A stretch of 64,000 nucleotides of DNA from Tolypeutes matacus. Its lineage: Eukaryota > Chordata > Mammalia > Cingulata > Chlamyphoridae. The DNA is taken from assembly GCA_026826555.1 (NCBI GenBank), contig JAKSZT010053928.1, positions 3,354,691 through 3,418,690 of the forward strand, given 5' to 3'. Under the pieces are notes generated by a model that was not told the DNA's origin, ran no database searches, and saw only the letters and a program-made list of their open reading frames with translations. This document shows, one piece after another, positions 48,281-63,025 of the stretch. Position 1 is the first letter of the stretch; every line of letters begins with the position of its first letter. The position numbers were made by a program, and so were the translations under genes.

Positions 48281-50316
48281 GTTCCAGCGGGAGCGGAGAG
48301 CCGACAGCAGAGAGCCCTGAGCGGCCCCGCCGCCGCCCGCCTGGTTACCATCACACCTGGGAGGAGCTGCAGCTGCAGCTGCCCACCCAGTCTCCACCAC
48401 CGCAACCCTGAGCCGCCAGGCCGAGACCCAGCAGCCGCCCGCTGCCCGGCCCTCAGCCAGCCCACACCGAGCCCGGCACCACGGGCAGCTTGGGCAGGGA
48501 GGGGCAACTCGGCGGTGTCACATGGGCGGTGTGCGCTGACAGGGACAAGGTCATTGCAATGAAGATTTGGGGAACAGTAAAGTGGTTCAATGTAAGAAAC
48601 GGATATGGTTTCATCGACAGTAATGACACCAAGGAAGATGTATCTGTACACCAGATTGCCATGAAGAATAACCCCAGGAAGTACCTTCCCAGTGTAGGAG
48701 ATGGAGAATCTGTAGGTCTTGATGTTTTAAAGGAGAAATGGGGGTGGAGGAAGCAAATGTCACCAGCCCTGGTGGAGTTCCAGTGTAAGCCCGCAAATAT
48801 GTAGCAGAGTATAATAGGCATAATAGATGTCCACGTAGTAGGGGTGCTTCATGCAATTACCAGCAAAATTACTAGAATAGTGAGAGTGGGGAAAAGAAGC
48901 AGAGAGCAGAGAGTGATCCTGAAGTCCAGGCCCAACAACGCCAGCTCTTCTGCAGAAGGCGATTCCCACCTTACTACAGGGGAGACCCAATGGGCTTCGA
49001 CCACAGTATTCCAACCCTTCTGTGCAAGAAGGGAGGGAGGCTGCTGACAACTAGGGTACAGCATAAGGTAGACCAGTCAGAGAGAATATGTACTGGGGTT
49101 TATAGACCACCATTCCGCACGGGCCCTTCTCATCAAAGCCAGCCTAAAGGGGATGGCAACGAAGAGAATGAAAATCAAGGAAATGGAATCCAAGTTCCAT
49201 AGCCACCTCAACATCCTACCTATGCAGACATCTAGAAAACCCGAAACCACAAGATGGCTAAGAGACAAAAGCAGCCCATCCACCAGCTGAGACCTCATCT
49301 GTAACAGTTTGGCAGTTTGATATAGTTATGAATTCCAAAAATAGATATTGGATTATGCTTGTAAACTGGTCTGTTCATCTGGGCATGATTAAGTTATGGT
49401 TAGGATGTTGACTGGGCCACGTCAATAGGGCACTGAGACCCACCCCTTGGTGGGTGGGGTTTCGAAGATAAAAGAATGGCAAAGGACAGAGTTGGAGTTT
49501 TTGAGTCGGAGTTCTGATGGTGGAGCCTGAGGAGGTAAGCAGACGAGGAGCTTGGTCATGAGGAAAGACAGAAAGCCCCGAAAAGAAACAAGCTATTTGC
49601 CTGAGAGTCTACAGCTGGCCTTATGGAGAGAGGCAAAGCTTAGAGAGCCTCATAGTCTACAGCTGACCTTGTGGAAATAGCAGAGGAGCTGAGCCCAGAG
49701 ACAAGCAAGTCCTGGGAAGAGAGGAACTCACAGAAGTCGGCAGCCATCTCACTCCAACATGTGGCAAAAGAGTTTGGTGAGAGAAGAAACTTATGCTTTA
49801 TGGCCTGGTAACTGTGGACTTCTACCCCAAATAAATACCCTTCATAAAAACCAACTGATTTCTGGTATTTTGTATCAGCACCCCTTTGGCTGACTAATAC
49901 ATCGTCCAATCCAGAGGCTGAGCAGGGCGGGCCATCGGGTTTAATCATCCAACATGAAGAAATGAATATGAAATTCCAGCAATAAGAAATGTACAAAAGG
50001 TTGGAGTTGAAGACCTCAAGTGCTTGCTTTTTGCTGTTGACCAGATAACTAGAACTATCTGCATTATCTATGCAGCATGGGGTTTTTATTATTTTTACCT
50101 AAACATGTTTATTTTTACTATTAACAAACTTTTTTTTTAAGCCGGGGTTTTTCTCAATACACCTTTAAAGGTTTTTAAATTGTTTCATATCTGGTCAAGT
50201 TGAGATTTTTTAAGAACCTCATTTTTAATTTGTAATAAAAGTTTACAACCTGATTTTTTCAAAAAGTTAAACTGCAAGCACCTGTTAATAAAGGTCTTAA
50301 ACAATTAAAAAAAAAA
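48281..50316 (+). pseudogene. YBX1: YBX1 processed pseudogene
   Basis: A cDNA copy of YBX1, the Y-box nucleic-acid-binding protein. The GC-rich 5' UTR and N-terminal region spans about 48281-48550. The cold-shock domain is readable at 48560-48760 with its RNP motifs (NGYGFID, DVSVHQ). The Arg/Gly-rich tail is frameshifted and runs to about 49940, followed by the 3' UTR and an AATAAA at 50287-50292 before a poly(A). An imperfect duplication (AAATACTTACCAAAGA at 48265-48280; AAATACTTATCCAAGA at 50317-50332) flanks it. Early stops and frameshifts make it non-coding. An LTR at 49300-49901 splits the last codons. No introns are present. Confidence 0.95.
49300..49901 (+). mobile_element. MaLR/ERVL-type solo LTR inside the YBX1 pseudogene
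   Basis: 602 bases beginning TGTAACAGTTTGGCAG and ending GGCTGACTAATACA (TG...CA), with a 5-base duplication TCATC/TCGTC at 49295-49299 and 49902-49906. YBX1 sequence resumes exactly afterwards. The ends match those of 12399-13043 in reverse. A possible AATAAA is at about 49830. Confidence 0.8.
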
Positions 50317-50529
50317 AAATACTTATCCAAGAATAATAATAACCAAACAGGGAGAGAAAGAGAGAGGGAAGAATCTACTCACAGGTGGTTTTCTAAGTAA
50401 GTTATTATATAATTCGCTTAAAAGTAATAATCTCTATATTATATAAACTCTCCCAGAGGACAGAAAAAGAAAAAAAGTTTACCATCTGATTTTACAAGAT
50501 TGCTAAAGCCTTGATACCCAAATCAGATG

Positions 50530-51050
50530 ACAGCTTGGTCCTTTTTTGTTGAGTGGTATTCCACTGGATAGATATACTTCAATGAATGTGTATATCCATT
50601 CACCCTTGATGGATATTTGGATGGTTACCAGGTTTTTGGTGATTATAAATAAAGCTGCTGTGAACATTTGAGTAAAAATCACTGAGTGTCATATGTTTTC
50701 ATGTCTTTTGAGTAAAGACCTAGGATAGGAAATCTTGGGTCAATAGCAAATGTGTATTTAACTTTCTGAGAAACTGCCCAACTGTTTTCCAAAATGTCTG
50801 TACCATTTTGCATCCCCACCAGCAACATATGAAAGTTCCAGTTGCTAAACTTTTATTAGGGATGTTTGTATATATGTTCATGAGGGTTATTTGGTCTATA
50901 GTTTTCTTGTAAGGTTTTTGTCTGGTTTTGGTATCAGGATAATGTTGATTCCATAAAATCAACTGGGAAGTGTTTCTTCCTCTTCTATTTTCTGAAAGAG
51001 TTTGTGAAAAATTTGTATTATTTCTTCCTTAAATATGTGTCAGGAAATAG
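50530..51050 (-). mobile_element. L1 LINE fragments, antisense
   Basis: 50530-50870 shows the reverse of an L1 3' region phrase set (GTATTCCACTGGATAGATAT, GGTTACCAGGTTTTTGGTGA, TTGCATCCCCACCAGCAACA). 50870-51050 is antisense ORF2 (TGGTATCAGGATAATGTTGA). Both are short and broken. Confidence 0.65.
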
Positions 51051-51224
51051 TCCCAGCCCTGTATGATCTCAGAAAATTGTTCTGCCTACTCCTTACCAAT
51101 GGCTGTTTCTCCAGCCTCAGATAGTTTCTCCCTTGCATGCACAAATCAATTCCCAAAGAGACAAGGAAGGTCCTTTGCAGCCCTCTGGAGCTCTGTTATC
51201 TCTGCTACTATGTCTGTCACTTCC

Positions 51225-51690
51225 TGTATTAGTTGCCTATGGTTACTGTAACCAATTACTACTGACTTAGTAATTTAAAGCAGCATAAATGTAATATCTT
51301 ACAGTTTTGGAGATCAAATCTGAAATGGGTCTCACTGGGCTAAAATCAAGATGTCAGCAAGTCTGTGTTTCTCTGGAGGTTCTAGGGGAACTCCATTTCC
51401 TTGCCTTTCCCAGCTTCTAGAGGCCACCTGCATTCCTTGGCCCATGACACCTTCTTCCATCTTCAAAATCAACAGCATAGCCTCCTCCACCCCCAAAGCT
51501 CACACTCAGGCTCCTGCCTCCTGCCTCCACATAGAAAGACCCTTGTGATTACATTGGGCTCACCTGAATAATCCCGGATCCACGCCCCATCTCAAGGTCA
51601 GCTGATTAGCAACCTTAATTTCATCTGCAACCTTAATTCCCCCTTGCCATGTGACCTATCATTGTCACAGGTCATTATTCTGCCTACTAT
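51225..51690 (-). mobile_element. MLT1-class MaLR solo LTR
   Basis: The antisense start TGTATTAGTTGCCTATGGTT is followed by CTTACAGTTTTGGAGATCAA, GGGTCTCACTGGGCTAAAAT and CCTTGTGATTACATTGGGCT, ending near ATTATTCTGCCTACTA. It is well preserved in order but shortened in the middle. Confidence 0.7.
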
Positions 51691-53279
51691 GCTTCCCCAA
51701 GCTCTCGTCTCTGTTTCCTCCACTCAGCGAGGCCACTGGGCTCTGTTTCTCTGTCCAGCGCCGCATCTTGGGAACTGCCTCCAGGAGGAAAGTTGGAACA
51801 ATCTTTGGACTCACTCTCTATGCTTCCCCTCTCTCATGAATCACGGCCCTGCACTGCCTATCGTTTGATATCTAAAACTATTGTTTGATAAAGTTTGTCT
51901 AGTTTTCTAGTTGTTTGAGGTGGGAGTATAGACCCAGGCCCTGTTACTCCATGTTTTCTGAAAGTGGAAGTCAAGATGTTGGAGTTATATAAGAAAATAT
52001 CATTATTCTTAGGATCTTCATGCTGAAGTGTTGGGGGAAAGTGCTATAATGCCTCTAATTTTACTTTTAAACATTTAAGAAAAAAAGAGCAAATGCTGGA
52101 AAATATTAACAGTGGTTGAAGTAGCAGGTGATATATATGTGTTCATGGTACTTTAAAAAATTTTTTTTCTGTATGTTTGAAATTTTTCAAAATAACAAGC
52201 TACATAAAAAAAGGCAAAGGGCAGCCATAAAAGTGGGTAAGAATAATAAAGCTAGAATTTTAAACAAATTGCTAATTGCCAAGTGTGGGAATTTAGATTC
52301 CCAGGCAGTCATGTACATAAAGGGACCTTCAGGCTCTTGCAAGCTCTTCTCCACAGACCTCCATCAGGGCCCTCACAGGGAAGACTGGGGGCAGGGTGGG
52401 GACTGGAGAAAAGCTTTTATTAGAGGTGCAAGCCCAGAGAAAGGGAAAGCTGTGAGGAAAGCTCAAGTTTCCACCCAGACCCTTCTCCTCTACAGGGGTA
52501 AAATAAACAACCACCTTAAGCTCCTGGGGAAAGGGGTAGCAAGCCATGTTGCCCAGGGCACAGGGGAGAAGAGAAGAGAAATAAATTCTCTTTTACCGGG
52601 TGAGAAGCAAAAAACTAGCCTGGGCCTAGAGGTCTCCTACTGCTGGAGCGGGGAGGCAGAATATTTGAGGAAGCACCACCCCCACACAGGGCATTCTTAA
52701 GACTGAGGCACGACCAGGACAAGAAAAAACCCTTCCCCACCCCAGCCCCAGACCAAGTGAGCAACCACCCAGTAACAAGCAACAAGAGTCTACCTCTGAG
52801 CGAGGGGAATGGACATGGAAAGAGAACCCCCAAAGGAGTAAGAACACAGGGACCAAAAGCTGAAGGTGGAGTAGGAACACTGAGAAAAACCCTTCTGGGC
52901 AACCTAACCCATACCCTAAGCACAAGAGAACGCTAGAGAAATTCGAAGCTGGCAACGCTCTGAAGATAACCATAGCAACAACAAAACTAGCTCACCTTGT
53001 ATCCAGATTAAATCAACCCTCCCTCCTCCTGCCCCATCCCGGTACTCACGATCCAGATGAATAAGAGACCTTTCCGTTTCTGTGCTCTCCTCCGTATGAT
53101 TTCTGCTATTCTGTAAACATTTAGGAGAGGCACAAAAAGGCAAGGGAAAAATTTCCACTGTCAAAATACAAAGCCATTGCCCCGTCCCCACCCAGAGGGC
53201 CACTTGCCTCCCACTCTGGCTGTGAAGAGAAGGCACAAGGTATTTACTGGGCACTTGCCCTGGACTAGGCACTGTGTGA
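51691..53279. other. unclassified, relatively GC-rich intergenic stretch
   Basis: It contains the longest open frame of the window (190 codons, plus strand, 52128-52700) and overlapping minus-strand frames. No start context, domain or family is recognisable, and the composition (Gly/Lys/Arg-rich, low order) looks non-coding. It may be the 5' region of an old LINE, but I could not establish that. Confidence 0.4.
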
Positions 53280-54540
<1,261 letters not shown>

Positions 54541-55955
54541 TTATATATAATTTTTAGGTGAACAGGCTTTTTGATTTTGAGAATGTTGTCTAGCTGAGAT
54601 GAGTGGTGAATTTTCTCCCACCCCTGAAAGGTTTTCATTTATAATCGTTGCATTTCAAAATCGTGCAGCAATTCCAGTTTACATAGTAAAAAGGATATCT
54701 TGAGAGTAATTTTACTGAACAAGATCAGAGCATTACCTTAAAAGCATTTCCATAAAACTTAGATGCGCAGCATTCTAGGAACATGACCGTTAAATAAACG
54801 AATTTGCTTTATCAATGAAATTAAGTTGCATTTCAGCAAAACTTTGTGACATTCCCTTGGTACATAGGACATAAAACACAAAAGCATTGCTGTTTGGTAA
54901 GTTAAGCCTCTGTGGTAGTAATTATAAAAGAGAAACTTTGACCAAACCTGGGAAACATGAGCATAATCTTGTACTGGAAAGTGCCCAAGATAATTTTGCA
55001 CTAACATTTGCAAGACATCCACCCAATTTTAAAATTGTAATGTACATGGCATTTTTTAAGTCTTCCCTTGACTCTAGTAAAGTACAGTTGGGAGTAGGGA
55101 GGGGGGTTGGGTTGGACTATCCATGGAACTTGGGTGAGGATTGGGGGAAGGAGCAAGTGATCTCTGGGGATTTGCAGGTCTGTGGTTAACACTACAATGT
55201 TGGGAAAGTTCTTTAGGCAAATATGACAGGGGAGGGTTACAGGTATAGGAGGTTAGGTCTGGGGCAGGGGGTTTATGGGACAGTGTGCACCTGGGGCAGG
55301 CTTCTATGGAATATGTAAGTGTTCATCTTGTCATAGTGTATTATATCAGTGGATGAAGACCCACATAATAAACAAAAAAATAGTAAACTCCCATCCTGGG
55401 GAGACCTGCTATGTTCTCAATCAGAGGGACAAGAATCACTCGAGAACATAGGCAGTGCCTAATAAAACAGACCAATATGTCAAACCCTCAATGTTATTGT
55501 AAGTAACTATGAATCTTATTCTTCAAAAATTGAAACTCAGCAGATACCATAGGTTCTGAGGGGAAGGGGAGGGAAGAATAGAATAAATGGGACATAAGGC
55601 GTTTTTAGGGCATTAGAATTGTTCTGCATGATCTTGTAATAATGGACACAGGCCATTTTAAATTTCATCAAAACCTATAAAAAGTGTGTGGTCCAAAATG
55701 TAAACAATAATGTAAACCATTGACCATGGTTAGTAGCAATACTTCCATATTTGTACATCACTTGTAACAAATGTGCTATCTGCATGTAAAAAAAAAAAAG
55801 TTTGAAACTTGTAAACAAATGCTTATCAGAAACATTGTGCACGTGAACTACTCAAGTTCCTTTTTTTCTCCCCTTTTCCTAATCTAATTGTAAATCAAGC
55901 CAGCCTAACAGCCATGTTCTTTCAAAGGTTTCCCTACACTTTTGCACAAAATTTG
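54541..55955. other. intergenic sequence with an L1 3'-end-like stretch
   Basis: About 55070-55850 is G-rich then A-rich, ending in AAAAAAAAAAAAG near 55800. The block ACACAGGCCATTTTAAAT near 55640 is shared with the 28851-30140 retroposon, so both may derive from related L1 3' UTRs. 54541-55070 is unassigned. Confidence 0.4.
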
Positions 55956-55959
55956 AGGA

Positions 55960-57260
<1,301 letters not shown>

Positions 57261-58680
57261 CATAAATATAAAAGACAATTTTCTTATATCTAGTCACTTT
57301 AAAAGATAAATGACTGTCTATAGCAAAAAATAGTCGCAAAGTATTGTGGGTTTATAGCATATGTAGAAATAAGATATATGACCACAATAGCACAAAAGAT
57401 AGGAAGAAATTGGAATTATAGTATTGTAAGTTTTCTTACACTGCACATGAAATAGTATTGTATCATTTAGAGGTAGACTGTGATTAAAGATATATGTTGT
57501 AAATCCTACTCTACACCACTAAAATATTTTAAAGAGTAATCAATATCCTCCTTAAAGAACTCCTATAAATTAATATGAAAAAGACAAATATTCCAACAAA
57601 ATTAGACAAGAGCAATACATAGAAAAAGAAACCCAAACAGCCAATAAATACAGTATGTTCTTAAATATTCAGTTATTAATAATCAGAGACATGTAAATAA
57701 AAGCAAAATGAAATAAAATTTCTCATCAAATTGGAAAAATAAATAAATCAGAGGTGAGGTGGCCAAGTATTTGGGAAGGAAACTGGAACTCTTATCCATT
57801 GCTGATTGAAGCATCAATCAGTGCAATCACTTTGAAGAGCAACTTCGCAATACTTTGTAAAGCTGAAGACATACACATCCTTTTGTTTAGCAATTTCACT
57901 TCTCATGTCCAATTTTCTATATATACAAATGTTTCATAATTTATATAAAAATTTTTAAAGTATATCTAGGGAGGCTGGATTAAAATGAATTAAAATTTTA
58001 GTATAATTACAGTGAATTTAGCTTATTAACAGTTTTTCTCATAACCACCTGGTTTTTAAAAAAGCACCATGACTAAATTCTTATATGTTACTTCTCTTGA
58101 GGCTAGTTACAATTTTAAATAAATGCAAATATTTATACCAAGAGCAGGTTTATTTAACTAGTGTTTGGAACAAGTGACCAGCGATTTTATACCCTAAAAT
58201 CCCATTGCTGGCCAGTTTTTCTCATATTCAATAAGCCTCTATATTTCTGTTCTGTCCATTTCAGTAATTTATAAATACTCCTTTGGCCAGAGGAAATATA
58301 TTGATATTTTCTTACTCCTTCAAGAGAAACTAAAATGGACCCAATTTAAGCATTTCATCTTCAAAATGTAGTGTATCTTATTTCTAAAATCAGAAGAGCA
58401 AATATTGTATCTTGCTAAATGGAAAGTCTATTAGGAAAATTATATTTGGAAGGAAAGCCATAGTTAGGATTTCTTTTTTTAATTTAAGACCTTAGGTTAG
58501 AGCTATGTAACTATAAATTAGTGGACTATATTTATGTCCTGCGTGGTGAATAGCCTACTATTATTATCCTTGTCACTAAGATATTTACTATAAAGATATG
58601 GCACATGAACCTAATGAACATTATGCAAGCATTAAAACCATGGTTAATTTGCCAGGAATGATATGAAAAATACTATACAA
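57261..58680. other. intergenic AT-rich sequence
   Basis: No gene is seen. The stretch 57480-57960 carries L1-like phrases (CATTGCTGATTGAAGCATCA; AGCAATTTCACTTCT) of an old fragment. The rest is unassigned. Confidence 0.4.
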
Positions 58681-59110
58681 TGGTTTGGCTCATACAAGAG
58701 GGATTTATTGCTTCACGGTTTTGGAGGCTAGAAGTCCAACATCAAGGTATTGGCGGGCCTTACTTTCTCTCAGAGTCTGTAATGTTCCAACAATCCAAAA
58801 GTCACATGGCGATCTCTCTCTCTTTCTGTCTGCTCCTTTGATTTCCACTGATTTCCGGTTTCTGCTGAATTCTGGCTTCTTTTGAGTGACTGCAACTGAA
58901 TTTCCTCTGCCTTATAAGGCCTCCAGTCATATGGATTAAGGCCCACTCTGATTCAGTTTGGCCTCATCCTTGTTCACAAATGAGTCCACACCTTAACTGA
59001 AAATGACATCTTCAAAGGCCCCCTATTTATAAATAAGTTAACTCTCCAGGAACACGGATCAAGACTTGAACATGTCTTTTGTGGGGTATAATGATTCAAT
59101 CCCCAAAGTT
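58680..59110 (-). mobile_element. MaLR-type LTR, antisense
   Basis: The start ATGGTTTGGCTCATACAAGA runs through GGGATTTATTGCTTCACGGT, TTTGGAGGCTAGAAGTCCAA and CAAGGTATTGGCGGGCC, ending near AATGATTCAATCCCCAAAG. It is related in layout to 45640-46555. Boundaries are approximate. Confidence 0.6.
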
Positions 59111-59732
59111 GTATTGTTCAAAAGATTCACATGGTACCTGAGGGACATTTTGCAATGTTAACCTTTCATATTACTCTTAAATTTGTATATTTCATGTCTA
59201 TCTGTAACATGTGTGAGGGATACATTAGTAACTTGATGGACATTGAACACTTAGAATTATTAAAAAAATAAAATAAAATTTTAATATTTAATTAACATTT
59301 CAAAATATTAAGCTTATTTCTGCTTATTTGAATAGTTTTGATATATTAGTATGTTATTCATTCATTATAATTTTATCTTTTTATAGATATTTTATTATTA
59401 GAGAAAATAACTTTTGAAAACAAAATAATTTTAATTTTTAAAATTTGCATTTACTTCAATTTGTGTTTTGGTGAAAATATGTTTAAATTTTGTGTGCTTT
59501 GAATAATTATATTTGAGAAAATAATGGTCAAATTTTTCCAAACTCTTATGAAGGACACAGATATCCATATCCAAGAAAGCAACACACTCCAAACCAAATA
59601 AATCCAGAAAGACCTACTCCAAGACACATACTAATCAGAATGTCTAATGCCAAAGATAAAGAGAGAATTCTGAAAGCAGCAAGAGAAAAGCAATTCATCA
59701 CATACATGGGATGCCCAATAAGACTATGTGCC

Positions 59733-60178
59733 TGTGATGGTTAGGTTCATGTGCATGTGTCAACATGACCAGGTCATGGTGCCCAGTTTTTAGTCAAGCA
59801 AGCACTGACCTAATTATTACTGTGAGAACATTTTGTCAACTTAACTCCTCAGTAGGTTAATTGCATCTGTGGCTGATTACGTCTCTAAACAACTGAAGAG
59901 ATTGCCTTTAGCAATGAGAGACAGCTCATCTAATCAGCCTTAAAAGGAGAAGTAGTTATTTCAGCAGTCAAGAGAGAATTTCCATCTCTACTTCAGCCAT
60001 GCAGATTCTCCTGGGGAATTCATCAATGACCTTCATTGAAGTTCCTGACTTGCAGCCTCCCCTACAGAATTTGGACTTATGTCTCCCCACAGTTGTATAA
60101 GACAATTTTATAAAATCTCATAATATTTTCAGATATCCCCTGTTGATTCTGTATCCCTAGTGAATCCTGACTAATACA
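59733..60178 (+). mobile_element. solo LTR (ERVL/MaLR type) within L1
   Basis: 446 bases starting TGTGATGGTTAGGTTCATGT and ending CCTGACTAATACA, with a nearly perfect 5-base duplication GTGCC/GTGCT (59728-59732 and 60179-60183). L1 ORF1 sequence continues across the joint. Confidence 0.8.
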
Positions 60179-62297
60179 GTGCTGATTTCTCATCAGAAGC
60201 CATGGAGGCAAGAAGGCAGTAGCATGATATATTTAAGATTCTGGAAGAGAAAAACTTCCAGCCAAGAATTCTCTATCCAGCAAATCTGTCCTTCAAAAAT
60301 GAGGGAGAGTTTAAGATATTCACAGATAAAAAGAAACAGAGAGAATTTATTATCAAGAGGTCTGCCCTACAAGAAATACTAAAAGGAGTCCTACAGGCTG
60401 AAAGAAAAGACAGGAGAGACAGAGGCCTGGAGAAGAGTATAGAAATGAAGATCAGAACTAAAAAAAGAGAGACACAAAAAGCCAAAGGATAAAATGGTTG
60501 AAGTAAGTAACATTGGATATTAATGGATTAAACTCCTCAATCAGAAGGCACAGATTGCCAGAATGGATAAATAAAATATGCACCATCTACATGCCCTCTA
60601 CAAGAGACTCACCTTAGACCCAAGGATAAAAACAGGTTGAAAGTGAAAGGCTGGAAAAAGAAACTCCATGTAAACAATAACCAAAACAAAGCTAGGGTAA
60701 TTATAGTAATATCAGACAAAATAGACTTTAAATGCAAAGCTGTTATAAAAGACAAAAAAGGACATCATATTAATAAAAGGGGCAATCCACTAAGAAGAGA
60801 TAATAATTAAATATTTATGCACCTAACCAGGGTGCCCTAAAATACATGAGACAAATACTGGCAAAAATGAAGGGAGAAACAGATGTCTCTACAATAATAG
60901 TTGGAGACTTCAATACAAAGCCACTCACATCAAAATAGATAGAACATCTAGACAGAGGATCAATAAGGAAAAAGAGAACTTGAATAATTTGATAGATGAA
61001 TTAGACCTAACAGATATATATAGAGCAATGCGTACCAAAAATAGCAGGATATAAATTTTTCTAAAGTGTACATGGATCATTCTCCAGGACAGACCACATG
61101 TTGGGTCATAAAACAGGTCTCAATACATTTAAAAAGATTGAAATTATACAAAGCACTTTCTCTGCTCAGAATGGAATGAAGCTGGAAATCAATAACAGGT
61201 GGAGGACTGGATATTTCACAGATTTATGGGTGTTAAACAACACATCCTTAAACAAGCAGAAGGTCAAATAAGAAATTGCAAGAGAAATCAGTAAAATCTC
61301 AAGACAAATGAAAACAAGAGGACAACATATCAAAACTTATGGGATGCAGCAAAGGCAGTGCTGAGAGGGAAATTTATAGCCCTAAATGCCTACATTGAAA
61401 AGCAAGAAAGAGCTAAAATCAAAGACCTAACTACACACTTAAAGGAACTAGAAAAAGAATGGTAAACTAATCCCAAGGCAAGCAGAAGGAAAGAAATAAC
61501 TAAGATTAGAGCAGAAATAAATGAATTTGAGAACAAAAAACCAATAGAGAAAACCAAAAGTTAGTTCTTTGACAAGATCAACAAAATGGACAAACCCTTA
61601 GCTAGGCTGACAAAAAAGAGAGAATATGCAAATAAATGAAATCAGAAATGAGAGGGAAGACATTATTAGTGATCCCACAGAAATAAAAAGGATCATAAAA
61701 GGATACTATGAAGAACTGTACACCAAGAAGTAAGTAAATTAGATGAAATGGATAATTTCCTAGAAATGCATTAACAACCTACATGGACTCTAGAAGAAAC
61801 AGAAGATTTTAACAGACCAATCACAAGCAACAAGATTGAATCAGTCATCAAAAACCTCCCAACATAGAAAATCCCAGGACCAGATGCTTCACAGATGAAT
61901 TCTACCAATCATTCCAAGAAGAATTAATACCAATCCTGCTCAAACTCTTCCAAAAAATTGAAGAGGAGGAAACACTACCCATCTCATTCTATGAAGCCAA
62001 CTTCACCCTAATACCAAAGCCAGACAAAGATACTACAAGAAAAGAAAATTACAGACCAATATCTCTAAAATATAGATGTAAAATTCCTCAACAAAATACT
62101 TGCAAATAGAATCCAACAGCACATTAAAAGAATTATACATCATGATCAAGTGGATTTTATTCCAGGTATACTTGAGTGGTTCAATATAAGAAAATCAACT
62201 AATGTAATATATCATATTAACAAATTGAAGGAGAAATATCATGTAATAATCTCAACTGATGCAGAAAAGGCATTTGATAAAATCCAGCATCCTTTCT

Positions 62298-62478
62298 CTT
62301 TTTTCATTTTGAAAACATTTTATTGACATACATCATTTATACATAAACATATATAAACAATAAGTAGTATAGTAAAAGTTGTGACCTTACAAAACAAACA
62401 TGTATACCATCATAGAGGGCTCCCATACATATAACTCAGCATCCTTTTTTTTTTTTTTTTTTATACTTTTTTTCCCCC
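62298..62478 (-). mobile_element. reversed L1 3' tail insertion within L1
   Basis: It is flanked by a perfect 13-base duplication CAGCATCCTTTCT (62285-62297 and 62479-62491). The content up to about 62436 matches one unit of the L1 3' UTR at 5833-6190 (minus strand). A third partial copy of the target, CAGCATCC, at 62437-62444 is followed by its own T-run. Confidence 0.75.
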
Positions 62479-62650
62479 CAGCATCCTTTCTTGATAAAAA
62501 CACTCTGAAAGATAGGAATAAAGGGAAACTTTCTCAACATGATAAAGGGCTAACATCATACTCAATGGCAAAAGACTGAAACCTTTCCTGCTAAGATCAG
62601 GAACAAGACAAGAATGCCCGCTGTCACCACTGTTAGTCAACATTATGCTA

Positions 62651-63025
62651 TGGGAAGCAGATATGGCTCAAGCAATTGAGTTCCTACCTACCACATGGGA
62701 GGTCCCGGGTTCAGTTCCCCGTGCCTCCTGGAGAAGACAAGCAAGACAGTGAGCTGGCGCAGCAAGCTGATGCAACAAGATGACACAACAAAGAGACACA
62801 AAGAGGAAAGACAATGAGAGACATAACAAAGCAGAGAACTAAGGTGGCTCAAGCGATTGCCTCTCTCCTACATGGGACATCCCAGGTTTGGTTCCCGGTA
62901 CCTCCTAAAGAGAAGACAAGCAGACACAGAGACAGAGAGCACACAGTGAATGGACACAAAGAGCAGATAAGGAGTGCAAAACAACAAGGGGGGAGGGAAT
63001 AAGTAAATAAAATAGATTTTTAAAA
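62651..63025 (+). mobile_element. dimeric tRNA-derived SINE, long form
   Basis: The first head is TGGGAAGCAGATATGGCTCA with box B GGTTCAGTTCCC. A linker with ACAACAAAGAGACACAAAG follows, then a second head (AACTAAGGTGGCTCAAGCGA, box B GGTTTGGTTCCC). The tail has GAATGGACACAAAGAGCAGA, GGGGGGAGGG, AATAAGTAAATAAAATAGA and A-run. A 12-base duplication AACATTATGCTA is at 62639-62650 and 63026-63037, enclosing both heads. Confidence 0.93.

Noticed and set aside
48248..48562. Pro/Ala/Arg-rich frame and its opposite-strand partners
   Set aside because: It is the GC-rich 5' UTR and N-terminal region of the YBX1 pseudogene read in the wrong frame.
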